This document shows, piece after piece, positions 17,342 to 27,444 of a DNA stretch of 64,000 nucleotides. The position numbers and the translations under genes were made by a program. Source of the stretch: Labedella endophytica (lineage in GTDB: Bacteria; Actinomycetota; Actinomycetes; Actinomycetales; Microbacteriaceae); NCBI RefSeq assembly GCF_003990045.1, contig NZ_RZGZ01000001.1, positions 248,001-312,000 of the forward strand. Reading direction: 5' to 3'. Every line of letters begins with the position of its first letter. The first letter of the stretch is position 1. The notes under the pieces are model-generated. The model was given only the letters and a program-made list of their open reading frames with translations, was not told the origin of the DNA and did not search any database.

Positions 17342-18028
17342 GTGGCTCACCCCGCCGGAGTCGACCCCCGCGCAACGCTCGGTTCGACGAGCGGAATCGC
17401 CCGGACGTACTGGCCCGTCCCGCTCGTCCGCGCCGCCGTCGCGGCCGTGGCCGCTCTCGTCACCACCTTCTCGCTCGATCACTCGAGCACCCTCGGTCTT
17501 CTCGTGTTCGGCGTCTTCGCTCTCGGTGCCGGTGTCGTCGGGGGAGTGTTCGGTGCGTCCCGACTCGGCGAGGACCGCGCGTCTCGGAGGCTCTTCCTGG
17601 CGCAAGCGGGCGTCTCCGGTGTCGCCGCGATCACGGCGCTCGTCCTCTCCTTCACGTCGCCGACGCCCCCGGCCTACGTCTACCTCATCGTCGCCTGGGC
17701 GGTCGTCGCGGGGTTCCTCGAGCTCGTCGCGGGGGTCCTCGGGCGTGAGCGTTCGCCGCTCGCCCGCGACTGGATGGTCGTCGGCGTGATCACGATCCTC
17801 CTCGGGATCGTCTTCCTCGCGGTCCCCCCGGACTTCACCACGAACTTCACCGGCGCCGAGGGCGTCTCCGGCACCATGACGACGTCCATCATGGCCGTCG
17901 GCCTCTTCGGGGCGTACGCCGCGATCGTCGCAGCGTATCTCGCGATCGGTGCCTTCACCTACAAGGGCGAGCGCTCCAGGGGTCCCGCCTCGGACGCCTC
18001 TGCCCTCGACGAGAGGTCCGCATCGTGA
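17342..18028 (+). CDS. DUF308-like multipass membrane protein
   Basis: 228 residues from GTG 17342 (AAAGAGG at the right distance; TTG 17336 is possible but too close). Six hydrophobic helices in three pairs, separated by short charged loops such as SRLGEDRASRR and GRERSPLARDW, resemble HdeD/DUF308 proteins. Function unknown. Its TGA overlaps the GTG start of the next gene, so the pair is co-translated. A TAGACT hexamer at 17297-17302 may be the promoter. Confidence 0.6.
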   Translation: MAHPAGVDPRATLGSTSGIARTYWPVPLVRAAVAAVAALVTTFSLDHSSTLGLLVFGVFALGAGVVGGVFGASRLGEDRASRRLFLAQAGVSGVAAITALVLSFTSPTPPAYVYLIVAWAVVAGFLELVAGVLGRERSPLARDWMVVGVITILLGIVFLAVPPDFTTNFTGAEGVSGTMTTSIMAVGLFGAYAAIVAAYLAIGAFTYKGERSRGPASDASALDERSAS

Positions 18029-18279
18029 GCAAGGCCAACCGACCGAGCATGCGCGACGTGCTGAAGCCCGTCGAGCTCTTGGCGCTCGCCGCCGCGATGG
18101 GGCTCTTCACGGGGCTCATCGCCTTCATGTCCACGCGGGACATCGTCATCGGCCTCATCGGGTTCGGCGTCGCCTTCATCGTCGGCCTCGTGCTGCTCGC
18201 GATGTTCGCGCTGTCGATCGCGCCGACGGACGATGAGAAGCGCGACATCGCGGACCAGGATCGCCCCTCGTCTCACTGA
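18025..18279 (+). CDS. Small two-helix membrane protein
   Basis: 84 residues from GTG, overlapping the previous stop by 4 bp. Two hydrophobic helices (about 16-36 and 39-65) are followed by a charged cytoplasmic tail (PTDDEKRDIADQD). It contains no domain I recognise. The coupling suggests it works with the upstream membrane protein. A long perfect palindrome closes the transcript. Confidence 0.7.
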   Translation: MSKANRPSMRDVLKPVELLALAAAMGLFTGLIAFMSTRDIVIGLIGFGVAFIVGLVLLAMFALSIAPTDDEKRDIADQDRPSSH

Positions 18280-18317
18280 CGCCCGCACAGGCGACCGGTA
18301 CCCCCCCCTGATCAGGA

Positions 18318-18367
18318 CATAAAACGGAGATCGTGCGCGTCTCGACGCGCACGATCTCCGTTTTATG
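18318..18367. terminator. Bidirectional terminator, perfect 24-bp palindrome
   Basis: Perfect 24-bp arms separated by 2 nt, starting CATAAAACGG and ending CCGTTTTATG. It has A-runs on one side and T-runs on the other, and lies between the converging small membrane-protein gene and purB, so it can terminate both. Confidence 0.9.
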
Positions 18368-18380
18368 GTCTCGGGGCGCG

Positions 18381-19763
18381 CTACGGGAGGTAGTCGACGA
18401 GCTCGGACGCGACGCCGATGTAGCTCGCGGGGGTGAGCGCGAGCAGGCGCTGCTTCGCGTCGTCGCCGATGTCGAGCCCGCTCACGAAGGCCGTGAGGTC
18501 GTCGTGACCGATGCGCTTGCCGCGCGTCAGCTCCTTGAGGAGGGCGTACGGGTCGGAGATCGTCGAGCGACCGGCGGCCACCTCGGCGCGGATGACCGTC
18601 TGGATGGCCTCGCCGAGCACCTCCCAGTTGGAGTCGAGATCGGCCGCGAGGGCCGTGCGGTCGAGGTCGATCTCGCCGAGCCCGCGCGTGAGGTTGTCGA
18701 GAGCGAGGAGCGAGTGCCCGAGCCCCACGCCGATGTTGCGCTGGGTGGTCGAGTCCGTGAGGTCGCGCTGCAGGCGTGAGGTCACGAGCGTCGCGGCGAG
18801 CGAGTCGAGGAGCGCGGAGGAGAGTTCGAGGTTCGCCTCGGCGTTCTCGAAGCGGATCGGGTTGATCTTGTGCGGCATCGTCGACGAACCGGTCGCACCG
18901 GCCTGCGGGATCTGACGGAAGTACCCCATCGAGATGTAGGTCCAGACGTCGGTCGCGAGGTTGTGCAGCACGCGGTTGGCATGTGAGACGCGGTTGTAGA
19001 GCTCGGCCTGCCAGTCGTGCGACTCGATCTGCGTCGTGAGCGGGTTCCACGTGAGCCCGAGGCCCTCGACGAAGTCGCGCGAGAGGGCCGGCCAGTCGGC
19101 CGTGGGATCGGCGACGACGTGGGCCGAGAACGTCCCGGTGGCCCCGGAGAACTTGCCGAGGTACTCGGTGCCGTCGATCTGTTCCGCGATGCGCGTGAGG
19201 CGGTGGGCCGTCACGGCGATCTCGCGCCCCATCGTCGTGGGGGTCGCGGGCTGACCGTGGGTGCGCGCGAGCATGGCGTCGTCGCGGAACTCGCGGGCCC
19301 GGTCGCTCAGCACCGCGATCACGGCGCGGTACTTCGGGAGCCACACGTCGCGCACGGCGGCGGACACGGTGAGCGCGTAGGAGAGGTTGTTGATGTCCTC
19401 GCTCGTGCATGCGAAGTGCGTGAGCTCGGCGATGTGGTCGAGTCCGAGGCTCGTCAGACGAGAGCGTACGAGGTACTCCACGGCCTTCACGTCGTGACGG
19501 GTCGTCGCCTCGAGCGTCGCGAGCTCGTCGATCTCGGCCTGGCCGAAGTCGCGCACGACGGCGCGCAGGCTCTCGCGCTGCGTCTCGTCGAGCGGGCTCG
19601 ATCCGAACATCGATCGGTCGGTGAGGAAGATCAGCCACTCGACCTCGACGTGCACCCGCGCGCGGTTGAGGCCCGCCTCGCTGAGGTGCTCACCCAGTTC
19701 CGTGACGGCTGCGCGGTAGCGACCGTCGAGCGGGCTGAGCGGTTGAGGGGGAAGTGCGGTCAT
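18381..19763 (-). CDS. purB: Adenylosuccinate lyase
   Basis: 460 residues starting MTALPPQPLSPLDGRY. PLSPLDGRYR, THFACTSEDINN, RTHGQPATPTTMG and the flexible catalytic loop GATGSSTMPHKINPIRFEN are all present. It acts twice in purine synthesis, on SAICAR and on adenylosuccinate, releasing fumarate. The 460-residue form matches the E. coli-type PurB. Its start ATG overlaps the phosphatase stop by 4 bp, giving a two-gene operon. Confidence 0.97.
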   Translation of the reverse strand: MTALPPQPLSPLDGRYRAAVTELGEHLSEAGLNRARVHVEVEWLIFLTDRSMFGSSPLDETQRESLRAVVRDFGQAEIDELATLEATTRHDVKAVEYLVRSRLTSLGLDHIAELTHFACTSEDINNLSYALTVSAAVRDVWLPKYRAVIAVLSDRAREFRDDAMLARTHGQPATPTTMGREIAVTAHRLTRIAEQIDGTEYLGKFSGATGTFSAHVVADPTADWPALSRDFVEGLGLTWNPLTTQIESHDWQAELYNRVSHANRVLHNLATDVWTYISMGYFRQIPQAGATGSSTMPHKINPIRFENAEANLELSSALLDSLAATLVTSRLQRDLTDSTTQRNIGVGLGHSLLALDNLTRGLGEIDLDRTALAADLDSNWEVLGEAIQTVIRAEVAAGRSTISDPYALLKELTRGKRIGHDDLTAFVSGLDIGDDAKQRLLALTPASYIGVASELVDYLP

Positions 19764-20290
19764 AGTGTGGCTCCCTGACGGACGGCGGGTTCGAGTTGGC
19801 GGAACAGTGCGGTGCACGCCCGCTCTATCATCCCAAGAACCTCGTCGAAGGTCCGATCGTCCGAGTAGTAGGGGTCGGGCACGTCCGCGAGAGCGGCTTG
19901 AGCCGGGTCGAAACCGAGCAGAAGGCCGATCTTCGCACGGTCCTCCTCACCGGTCGCCCACGATCGTAGGATCCGTTCGTGGCTGCGATCGAGCGCGACC
20001 ACGAGGTCGAGGGCGGGGAACCACTCGGGATCGAACTGCCGCGCGCGGTGGGAACGCCCGTCGTAGCCGCGCCGGGCGAGAGCGGCGATGGTGCGCTCGT
20101 CGGCGCGTTCGCCGACGTGCCAGTCGCCGGTTCCGGCGGACGCGACGCCGACCCGGGACGCGAGGCCCGCGCGGGAGACGTGGTGGGCGAACACCACTTC
20201 GGCCATCGGTGACCGGCAGATGTTGCCGGCGCACACGAAGCTGATGCGGAAGGGTTGCACCGTCTTCGTCGTCGGGCCGTCGAAGTCCAT
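19760..20290 (-). CDS. Low-molecular-weight protein-tyrosine phosphatase
   Basis: 176 residues. The P-loop VCAGNICRSP (CxGNxCRS; about 19-28) and the late DPYYSD motif holding the general-acid Asp define the LMW-PTP family, also related to arsenate reductases. SAGTGDWHVGERAD is a further family segment. It likely dephosphorylates a protein Tyr or a small molecule. The start at 20290 is supported by a CACAAT hexamer ending 7 nt upstream. Coupled to purB by ATGA. Confidence 0.88.
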   Translation of the reverse strand: MDFDGPTTKTVQPFRISFVCAGNICRSPMAEVVFAHHVSRAGLASRVGVASAGTGDWHVGERADERTIAALARRGYDGRSHRARQFDPEWFPALDLVVALDRSHERILRSWATGEEDRAKIGLLLGFDPAQAALADVPDPYYSDDRTFDEVLGMIERACTALFRQLEPAVRQGATL

Positions 20291-20499
20291 TCGCCCATTG
20301 TGGACCACGGGACCCGTCCTGCACAGACCGATTCCGGATGCTGTCCGCCCTCCCCCTGCCGTCCATCCGTCCTCCACCCGTCGTCCAGAGACACCGGTCC
20401 GTCCTTGTCGTCCACAGTCGCCCGATCAGCGCGATCCGTCCGCGACCGGGTCGCCCACAGTGGGGTGACCGAGCGCCGTGCTCGGTGGGGAGGACGGAC

Positions 20500-20808
20500 A
20501 TGATCGAGATGACGCCGGAGCGATTGGATCGCTTGCGCGAGGCGCTGAGGGCGCAGAGGTGGGTCGTCGCGCGGCTCCACGCCGTGGTGAGCGAGACGGC
20601 CAGGGACATCGTGGCGCGGGCCGAGGCGGAGCACTGGGACTCCGGGGCCGCGTCGCTCTACCGGGTGCGGGTCGCCGAGGTCGCCGAGGAGCTCAACGTC
20701 GCGCGCGGGTTCCTGGCGCGGTCGATGGACGCGATCGACCGGGCGTTGCTCTTCCTCGCCACGGTGCAACCGGCCGTCCCGGCGATGGCGGGACGGGTCG
20801 TGCGATGA
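20500..20808 (+). CDS. WXG100-like helical protein
   Basis: 102 residues, almost entirely helical, predicted as a two-helix hairpin. The turn region HWDSGAASLYRVRV resembles the W-x-G turn of ESAT-6/WXG100-like secretion partners. RBS GGGGAGGA. Its stop overlaps the next start (ATGA), so the two products are made together. An ESX-type chaperone or partner role for the lipase is inferred from shape and context only; no type VII secretion genes are in the window. Confidence 0.55.
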   Translation: MIEMTPERLDRLREALRAQRWVVARLHAVVSETARDIVARAEAEHWDSGAASLYRVRVAEVAEELNVARGFLARSMDAIDRALLFLATVQPAVPAMAGRVVR

Positions 20809-22211
20809 GCGGCATCGACGTCTCGACGGGTGGTCGCACGAGCGTGGACACCGACGAGCTGCATGAGGCCGCCGCGCGGCTCGAGGCACTCGCCGAGCAG
20901 ATGTCCGACTGGCGATACGACCTGCTCTCGGCCGGCTCGGCGCTCGCGGGAATCCCGGGCGCGTCCGTCTACGACTTCGCGCGCGACGATCTCGCGGCCG
21001 CCGATACCGCGCTGGCGCGCGCCGCGGATTCGGCGACGCGCGTCGGAGGCGCTGCGGCGATCGCCGCTTCCGTCTACGGGGGAGCGGAGGACGTGGCGCA
21101 GGGTCTCCTCGACGGTCTCGGAGGGTTCGCGGCCCGGGCGTTCGGCCTCGTCGCCGCCCGCAGCCTCCCCGCGCTCATCGCGCCGGTCGTGGTGGCGGGT
21201 ATGCCCTACGTGGCGCCGGCCCTCGCCATCGCGGGCGTGCTGTGGGCGAACCCCGTGACCCGCCGCGCGGTCGCGCGTCTCGGCTCGGACCTCGGCGGGT
21301 GGGTCGTCGCCAATTCGCGGCACGTCTCCAACCCGGGGGCCGTGGGTCTCGTCCGGGCGTTCGTGTCCGTGAGCGACGACCTCGTGGCGGGTGCAACGGG
21401 AGTCCCGCGCGGCGCGGCGGGAGCGGGCCTCGCGGGGCTCGCGTCCTCCCCGATCGTGGGTGCTGCAGCACGCCTCGTCGATACGCCCGTCACGGTCGCG
21501 CCTGTCGGACGCGCGGTCACGGCCCCGCCGCCGACCGGAGTGGCCGATGTCGCCTCGCGCATCCCGTCCACCCCGGGAGGGGGCCCGCAAGTGCGCATCG
21601 AGAAATACACCTCGCCGGAGGGCGGCGCGCGGTGGGCCGTGTACGTCGGGGGCACGGTGGAACTCGCTCCCGGGTCGTCGGACGAGGCCTTCGACATCGA
21701 GTCGGCCGTCACCACCGTCGCCGGGGAGGACGGTGCCGCCTACCGCGCGGTGCTCGCGGCGATGGAGGACGCGGGGGTCGGATCCGGCGAACCCGTCGCG
21801 ATCACGGGGCACTCCCAGGGCGGTCTCGTGGCGGCGGCCGTGGCCGCGTCCGGCGAGTACTCCGTGGACACCGTCGTGACCTTCGGGGCCCCCTCTGCCC
21901 AGATCCCGGTGGTCGAGGGCGTGACGACCGTCGCGGTCGAACACACGGATGATCTCGTCCCGGCCCTCGCGGGAACGGAACCGGTCGACGACGCGCGCAC
22001 CGTCGTCTCGCGCGACACGTTCTCCCGCAACAGCGAGGACGGTTCGCTCTTCGGTGCCCACTCCATCGAGGAGTACGAGCGCACGGCGAGCCTCATGGAC
22101 GCCTCCGACGACCGGCGACTCGTCGAGCTCCGCGAAGCGCTCGGTCGGCTCGCCCCTGACGCGTCTGCGGGGGAGGCGCGCCTCTACCGGGCCGATCGGG
22201 TGGTGCCGTGA
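20805..22211 (+). CDS. Lipase-like alpha/beta hydrolase with helical N-domain
   Basis: 468 residues. Residues ~10-95 are a helical bundle similar in style to the upstream protein. An Ala/Gly-rich hydrophobic stretch (about 105-150) follows. The C-terminal half is an alpha/beta hydrolase with nucleophile elbow GHSQGG (Ser about 328), acid candidate in EHTDDLVPA and His in FGAHSIEEYER. This is the architecture of secreted lipases or effector-type hydrolases whose N-terminus pairs with a WXG100-like partner. It has no Sec signal. Substrate unknown; phospholipid or wall lipid is a guess. Confidence 0.7.
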   Translation: MSGIDVSTGGRTSVDTDELHEAAARLEALAEQMSDWRYDLLSAGSALAGIPGASVYDFARDDLAAADTALARAADSATRVGGAAAIAASVYGGAEDVAQGLLDGLGGFAARAFGLVAARSLPALIAPVVVAGMPYVAPALAIAGVLWANPVTRRAVARLGSDLGGWVVANSRHVSNPGAVGLVRAFVSVSDDLVAGATGVPRGAAGAGLAGLASSPIVGAAARLVDTPVTVAPVGRAVTAPPPTGVADVASRIPSTPGGGPQVRIEKYTSPEGGARWAVYVGGTVELAPGSSDEAFDIESAVTTVAGEDGAAYRAVLAAMEDAGVGSGEPVAITGHSQGGLVAAAVAASGEYSVDTVVTFGAPSAQIPVVEGVTTVAVEHTDDLVPALAGTEPVDDARTVVSRDTFSRNSEDGSLFGAHSIEEYERTASLMDASDDRRLVELREALGRLAPDASAGEARLYRADRVVP

Positions 22212-22266
22212 ACCGGGAGGCCGTGAGTCCTGGCTCCGCGAAACGTGGCGCTGCGAGCCGGCAGCG

Positions 22267-22668
22267 TCAGTCGCGGGCCTTGCGCATCTGGGGGCGCAGG
22301 ATGATGTTGAAGACCCCGTTGATGAGGGCGAAGACGAGCGCCCCGAGCACACCCCACCAGAACCCGTCGACCTGCAGGCCGAAGCCGAAGAGCGACGTGA
22401 TGGACGCGACGAGCATGAGCAGCAGCCCGTTCACGATGAACGAGATGAGCCCGAGCGTGAGGATGTAGAGGGGGAACGCGACGATCCGGATGACGGTGCC
22501 GACGACGCTGTTCACGAGGGCGAAGACCACCGCGACGATCAGGTACGTCACGACGGTGGCGACCCAGTCGCCCTGCGTCCACGGTGTGACGGTGACACCC
22601 GCCACGATCAGCGTGGTGAGCCAGATCGCGACGGCGTTGATCACGATGCGAAGGAGGAGACCGCCCAT
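22267..22668 (-). CDS. Phage-holin-4-like membrane protein
   Basis: 133 residues with four hydrophobic helices, ending RPQMRKARD. The segments VVTYLIVAVVFALVNSVVG and GLISFIVNGLLLMLVASI fit the PF04020 family (called phage holin family 4, but widespread as chromosomal genes of unknown function). It converges with the lipase gene; no phage genes are nearby. Confidence 0.8.
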   Translation of the reverse strand: MGGLLLRIVINAVAIWLTTLIVAGVTVTPWTQGDWVATVVTYLIVAVVFALVNSVVGTVIRIVAFPLYILTLGLISFIVNGLLLMLVASITSLFGFGLQVDGFWWGVLGALVFALINGVFNIILRPQMRKARD

Positions 22669-22780
22669 CCTGTGATCATCCCATGAACGCGCGGCGGGGC
22701 GCCAGTCGCGCGGCGGCTGTGGCGAGACCGGGTTCCCGGTATTCCGGTCCCGCTATGGAGCGCGCGTCTACACTCGAAAG

Positions 22781-23896
22781 GTGACGAACTCCGAGCAGCC
22801 CGCGGTGAAGCTCCGTCCGGAGATCCTGGCCACCCCGCCCTACCGACAGGGCCGTCCGGCCGGACCCGACGCCTTCAAACTGTCGAGCAACGAGAATCCC
22901 TTCCCCCCGCTCCCCGGCGTGATCGAGGCGATCGCCGCCGCGGTCGCCGTCAACCGCTACCCCGACGCCTCGGCACTCGGCCTCCGCGAGGTGCTCGCCG
23001 AGCGAGTGGGAGTGAGCGTCGACGAGGTGCACGTGGGCGCCGGTTCCGTCGCGCTCCTCAGTCAGCTCATCACCGCCGCCGCCGGCCCGGGCGACGAGGT
23101 CGTCTACGCCTGGCGCTCCTTCGAGGCCTACCCCGGCCTCGTGACCGTCGCCGGCGCCACGAGTGTGCAGATCCCCAACCGCGCCGACCACTCTCACGAC
23201 CTCGAGGCGATGGCGGCCGCGGTCACCGACCGCACGCGCGTCGTGATCGTCTGCTCTCCGAACAACCCGACGGGAACGGTCGTCTCGGCCGACGCCTTCG
23301 CGGCCTTCCTCGACGCGATCCCCTCCGACGTGCTCGTCATCCTCGACGAGGCGTACGCCGAGTTCGTCACGGACGAGTCGGCCGTCGACGGTCTCGCCCT
23401 GCTCGGAACCCGCCCGAACCTCGTCGTGCTCCGCACCTTCTCGAAGGCGTACGGCCTCGCGGGACTCCGCATCGGCTGGGCCGCGGGCCCTGCGCCCGTG
23501 CTCGACGCCGCACGCGCCGCCGCGATCCCGCTCTCCGTCACCGACCCGGCGCAGCGCGCCGCGATCGTCTCGCTCGGCCTCGAGGCCGAGCTGCTCGAAC
23601 GCGTCGGATCCCTCGCCGCCCGGCGGGACGACCTCGCCGGCCGCCTCCGCGGTCTCGGCCTCGCCGTGCCGACGGCGCAGGGGAACTTCCTCTGGATCGC
23701 CGCGGGCGACGAGGCGACGGCCGTCGGAGAGATCCTCCTCGACGAGGGCGTCGTCGCCCGCGTCTTCCCCGGCGACGGCGTCCGCGTCTCCATCGGCGAG
23801 GAGGCCGCCGTCGACGGCGTCGTCGCCGCCGGTCGACGCATCGTCGAGCTGCTGCCCGCCGACCACCCCGCGAGACGGATGGAGGTCAGCGCATGA
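22781..23896 (+). CDS. hisC: HisC-type aminotransferase
   Basis: 371 residues from GTG; TACACT (22769-22774) ends 7 nt upstream, so the mRNA is probably leaderless. [29 protein letters not shown] and the PLP lysine in [15 protein letters not shown] define class I/II histidinol-phosphate/aromatic aminotransferases. Many actinobacteria have a second HisC-like enzyme (Pat/HisC2) working on aromatic amino acids. Its ATGA coupling to a 2-oxoacid dehydrogenase, and absence of other his genes, favours an amino-acid/2-oxoacid transaminase role over histidine synthesis. Confidence 0.85.
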   Translation: MTNSEQPAVKLRPEILATPPYRQGRPAGPDAFKLSSNENPFPPLPGVIEAIAAAVAVNRYPDASALGLREVLAERVGVSVDEVHVGAGSVALLSQLITAAAGPGDEVVYAWRSFEAYPGLVTVAGATSVQIPNRADHSHDLEAMAAAVTDRTRVVIVCSPNNPTGTVVSADAFAAFLDAIPSDVLVILDEAYAEFVTDESAVDGLALLGTRPNLVVLRTFSKAYGLAGLRIGWAAGPAPVLDAARAAAIPLSVTDPAQRAAIVSLGLEAELLERVGSLAARRDDLAGRLRGLGLAVPTAQGNFLWIAAGDEATAVGEILLDEGVVARVFPGDGVRVSIGEEAAVDGVVAAGRRIVELLPADHPARRMEVSA

Positions 23897-25035
23897 CCGA
23901 CCCGACCGAGAACACGACCCCCACGCCCGTGCAGTTCATCGCACCGGACGGGTCCTTCGCCCCGAACGCCGGCGCCGACGAGTACCGCGACATCGCCGAG
24001 AGCATCGACGACGCGATGCTGCAGCGCATGTTCCACGACATGACCCTCGTGCGCGCCTTCGACGTGGAGGCCGGCAACCTCCAGCGGCAGGGGCAGCTCG
24101 CACTCTGGGTGCCGAGCCACGGCCAGGAGGCCGCCCAGGTGGGGTCCGCCTTCGCCACGCGCGCGCAGGACCACGTCTTCCCCTCCTACCGGGAGCACGC
24201 CGTCGGCTTCGTCCGGGGCATCGACCTCATGAACGTCATCCGCCTCCTCCGCGGCGTGACGCACGGTGGCTGGGACCCGAAGGACCCCCGCAACGGCAAT
24301 TTCCACCTCTACACCCTCGTCATCGGCTCGCAGGCGTTGCACGCGACCGGCTACGCCATGGGCATCGCCCTCGACGGCGCGAGCGGGACGGGCGACCTCG
24401 AGGCGGACCAGGCGGCCATCGTCTACTTCGGCGACGGTGCCACGAGCCAGGGCGACGTCAGCGAGGCCTTCGTCTTCGCCGCGAGCTACCAGACGCCGCA
24501 GGTCTTCTTCCTGCAGAACAACCACTGGGCCATCTCCGTCCCGGTCACGCGCCAGTCGCGCACGCCGCTGTTCCACCGCGGCACCGGCTTCGGCATCCCG
24601 AGCGTCCAGATCGACGGAAACGACGTGCTCGCGAGCTACGCGGTGACGGCGAAGAACCTCGACGACGCCCGCTCCGGAGCGGGGCCGCGCCTCATCGAGG
24701 CCCTCACGTACCGCATCGGCGCGCACACCACGAGCGACGACCCCACGAAGTACCGCACCGACGACGAACTGGCCTCGTGGGTCGCCCGCGACCCCATCGC
24801 CCGCTTCCAGACGTACCTGCGTGCCCGCGGCGCCGACGACGCGTTCTTCGCAGACGTCGCGGCAGAGGCGAAGGACTACGCGGCCGACACCCGTCGCCGC
24901 ACTCTCGCGCTCGAGTCGCCGCCGGCGGAGCTGATCTTCGAGAACGTCTACACGGACGAGCACCCGCTGACTGCCGAGCAGTTCGACTGGCTCGAACGCT
25001 ATGAGGAGAGCCTCGAAGGGGGAGACGCACGATGA
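23893..25035 (+). CDS. 2-oxoacid dehydrogenase E1 alpha
   Basis: 380 residues. The TPP-binding motif [19 protein letters not shown]...NNHWAIS is present, with [12 protein letters not shown]-like [13 protein letters not shown] in the phosphorylation-loop region. The E1alpha/E1beta split and closest-looking motifs ([18 protein letters not shown]) fit branched-chain 2-oxoacid dehydrogenase or its pyruvate-acting relatives. It decarboxylates the 2-oxoacid and passes the acyl group to lipoyl-E2. Overlaps both neighbours by 4 bp. Confidence 0.92.
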   Translation: MTDPTENTTPTPVQFIAPDGSFAPNAGADEYRDIAESIDDAMLQRMFHDMTLVRAFDVEAGNLQRQGQLALWVPSHGQEAAQVGSAFATRAQDHVFPSYREHAVGFVRGIDLMNVIRLLRGVTHGGWDPKDPRNGNFHLYTLVIGSQALHATGYAMGIALDGASGTGDLEADQAAIVYFGDGATSQGDVSEAFVFAASYQTPQVFFLQNNHWAISVPVTRQSRTPLFHRGTGFGIPSVQIDGNDVLASYAVTAKNLDDARSGAGPRLIEALTYRIGAHTTSDDPTKYRTDDELASWVARDPIARFQTYLRARGADDAFFADVAAEAKDYAADTRRRTLALESPPAELIFENVYTDEHPLTAEQFDWLERYEESLEGGDAR

Positions 25036-26048
25036 CGGAGACCAGCACGGTGCAGACACCGACGACGAGCGAGCTCGCCACGATGCCCATGGCGAAGGCC
25101 CTCAACGCGGGCCTCGACGCGGCGCTCGCCGCCGACGACCGGGTCCTGCTCATGGGTGAGGACATCGGAACCCTCGGCGGGGTGTTCCGGGTCACCGAAG
25201 GGCTCCAGAAGACCTACGGCGAGAACCGTGTGCTCGACACGCCCCTCGCCGAGTCCGGCATCGTCGGCTCGGCGATCGGCCTCGCGATGCGCGGCTACCG
25301 CCCGGTGTGCGAGATCCAGTTCGACGGCTTCATCTTCCCGGGCTTCGACCAGATCACCTCGCAGCTCGCGAAGCTCACAAACCGCCACGAGGGCAATCAG
25401 GCCTTCCCCGTGGTCATCCGCGTGCCCTACGGCGGCCACATCGGCGCTGTCGAGCACCACCAGGAGAGCCCCGAAGCGTACTTCGCGCACACGGCCGGCC
25501 TCCGCTCGGTGAGTCCGTCGACGCCGCACGACGCCTACTGGATGATCCAGGAGGCGATCGCCTCCAACGATCCCGTCATGTTCTTCGAGCCGAAGAGCCG
25601 GTACTGGCAGAAGGGCGCCGTCGACCTCTCGGCCCCGTCCGTCCCGCTGCACGCGAGCCGGGTCGTCCGGGTCGGCAGCGACGTCACGGTCCTCGCCCAC
25701 GGCGCCATGGTGGCCGTTCTCCTCCAGGCGGCGGAGCTCGCCGCGGAGGAGGGCATCAGCCTCGAGGTCGTCGACCTCCGCTCGATCTCCCCGATCGACT
25801 ACGCGCCCATCCTCGAGAGCGTCCGCAAGACGGGCCGACTCATCGTGGCGCAGGAGGCCCCCGGGTCCGTGTCGGTCGGGTCCGAGATCGCGGCGACGGT
25901 CGCCGAGCGGGCGTTCTACTCGCTCGAGGCGCCGGTCCTGCGCGTCTCCGGTTTCGACGTCCCCTTCCCGCCGGCGAAGCTCGAGGGCGTCTACCTGCCC
26001 GACGCCGACCGCATCCTCGAGGCCGTCGATCGCGCCCTCGCCTACTGA
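25032..26048 (+). CDS. 2-oxoacid dehydrogenase E1 beta
   Basis: 338 residues. [60 protein letters not shown] and [15 protein letters not shown] are E1beta landmarks. It forms the alpha2beta2 decarboxylase with the preceding gene. It is more like the branched-chain type (EHHQESPEA) than the pyruvate type, though substrate cannot be fixed by eye. Followed after 22 bp by E2. Confidence 0.92.
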   Translation: MTETSTVQTPTTSELATMPMAKALNAGLDAALAADDRVLLMGEDIGTLGGVFRVTEGLQKTYGENRVLDTPLAESGIVGSAIGLAMRGYRPVCEIQFDGFIFPGFDQITSQLAKLTNRHEGNQAFPVVIRVPYGGHIGAVEHHQESPEAYFAHTAGLRSVSPSTPHDAYWMIQEAIASNDPVMFFEPKSRYWQKGAVDLSAPSVPLHASRVVRVGSDVTVLAHGAMVAVLLQAAELAAEEGISLEVVDLRSISPIDYAPILESVRKTGRLIVAQEAPGSVSVGSEIAATVAERAFYSLEAPVLRVSGFDVPFPPAKLEGVYLPDADRILEAVDRALAY

Positions 26049-26070
26049 TCCACAGCACAGGAGTCATCGC

Positions 26071-27444
26071 ATGAGCGAGCAGAACATCACCCTTCCGGAC
26101 GTCGGCGAGGGCCTCACGGAGGCCGAGATCGTGTCGTGGCACGTCGCCCCCGGCGACCGCGTGGAACTCAACCAGGTGATCGTCGAGATCGAGACGGCCA
26201 AGTCGCTCGTCGAACTCCCGTCTCCCCTCGAGGGCGTCATCGGATCCGTGCTCGCGGAGGAGGGCCAGACCGTGGAGGTCGGGTCCGCGATCGTCACCGT
26301 GCAGACGGACGGGCCGGAATCCCCCGCTCCCGCAACGGTGACCACGGGGCTCCAGGCCGCCGCGACGCCCGACCCGGCGACCCCCGCCCCCGCCGTCTCC
26401 TCGGTATCGGCCGAGGCGGAGAGCGCCACGGCCGACACCGCGTCCACGATCGCTCCGTCGAACGAGGGGGAGGGGTCCGTGCTCGTCGGCTACGGGACGG
26501 GTGGTCACGCCTCGTCCCGTCGTCGCAAGGGTCTCGCCGCTCGCCGGCCCACGCCCCCCGCGTCGGTCCCCGCCGCGTCTGCGGGTCCCGTGATCGCGAA
26601 GCCCCCGATCCGCAAGCTCGCGCGCGATCTCGGGGTCGACCTCGCCGAGATCGAGGGGACCGGTCTCGCGGGTGAGATCACGCGCGACGACGTCGTGCGC
26701 CAGGCCAGCCAGGCGAGCGTCTTCCGTAACATCGAGACGCCCGAGTGGGGCGACAGCCGCGAGGAACGCATCCCGGTGCGCGGTGTCCGCAAGGCGATCG
26801 CGAACGCGATGGTGTCGAGTGCGTTCAGCGCCCCGCACGTGAGCCTCTTCGTCGATGTCGATGCGACGCGCACGATGGAGTTCACCCGTCGCCTCAAGAC
26901 CTCCCCTGACTTCGCCGGCGTGAAGGTGTCGCCGCTGCTCGTCATGGCGAAGGCCATGATCTGGGCTGTGCGCCGCAACCCGATGGTCAACGCGACCTGG
27001 ACCGACGAGGAGATCATCGTCCACCACTTCGTGAACCTCGGGTTTGCCGCCGCGACCCCGCGCGGACTCCTCGTTCCCAACGTCAAGGACGCGCAGTCGA
27101 TGAGCCTCCTGGAGCTCGCGAAGGCCCTCGAGCAGAAGACGCTCGAGGCGCGCGACGGAAAGACGCCGCCGGCCGACATGAAGAACGGCACGATCACGAT
27201 CACGAACATCGGCGTCTTCGGCATGGACACGGGGACCCCGATCCTCAACCCCGGTGAGGTCGGCATCGTCGCCCTCGGCACGATCAAGCAGAAGCCGTGG
27301 GTCGTCGACGGCGAGGTCCGCCCCCGCTTCGTGACGACCCTCGGGGCATCCTTCGACCACCGTGTGGTGGACGGGGACGTCGCGAGTCGTTTCCTCGCGG
27401 ACGTCGCATCGATCATCGAGGAGCCGGCGCTGCTGCTCGAGTGA
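26071..27444 (+). CDS. 2-oxoacid dehydrogenase E2 (acyltransferase)
   Basis: 457 residues with AGGAG ribosome site. One lipoyl domain (1-80) with the lipoylated Lys44 in IETAKSLVE; an Ala/Pro linker; an E3-binding domain (about 183-215, [19 protein letters not shown]); and a catalytic CoA-acyltransferase domain ending [15 protein letters not shown] with active His430 and Asp434. It transfers the acyl group to CoA. No E3 (lipoamide dehydrogenase) gene follows, so E3 must be supplied from elsewhere. Confidence 0.94.
   Translation: MSEQNITLPDVGEGLTEAEIVSWHVAPGDRVELNQVIVEIETAKSLVELPSPLEGVIGSVLAEEGQTVEVGSAIVTVQTDGPESPAPATVTTGLQAAATPDPATPAPAVSSVSAEAESATADTASTIAPSNEGEGSVLVGYGTGGHASSRRRKGLAARRPTPPASVPAASAGPVIAKPPIRKLARDLGVDLAEIEGTGLAGEITRDDVVRQASQASVFRNIETPEWGDSREERIPVRGVRKAIANAMVSSAFSAPHVSLFVDVDATRTMEFTRRLKTSPDFAGVKVSPLLVMAKAMIWAVRRNPMVNATWTDEEIIVHHFVNLGFAAATPRGLLVPNVKDAQSMSLLELAKALEQKTLEARDGKTPPADMKNGTITITNIGVFGMDTGTPILNPGEVGIVALGTIKQKPWVVDGEVRPRFVTTLGASFDHRVVDGDVASRFLADVASIIEEPALLLE

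Noticed and set aside
22267-22668. Prophage remnant because of the phage-holin family name
   Set aside because: PF04020 proteins are common chromosomal membrane proteins, and no other phage gene is nearby.
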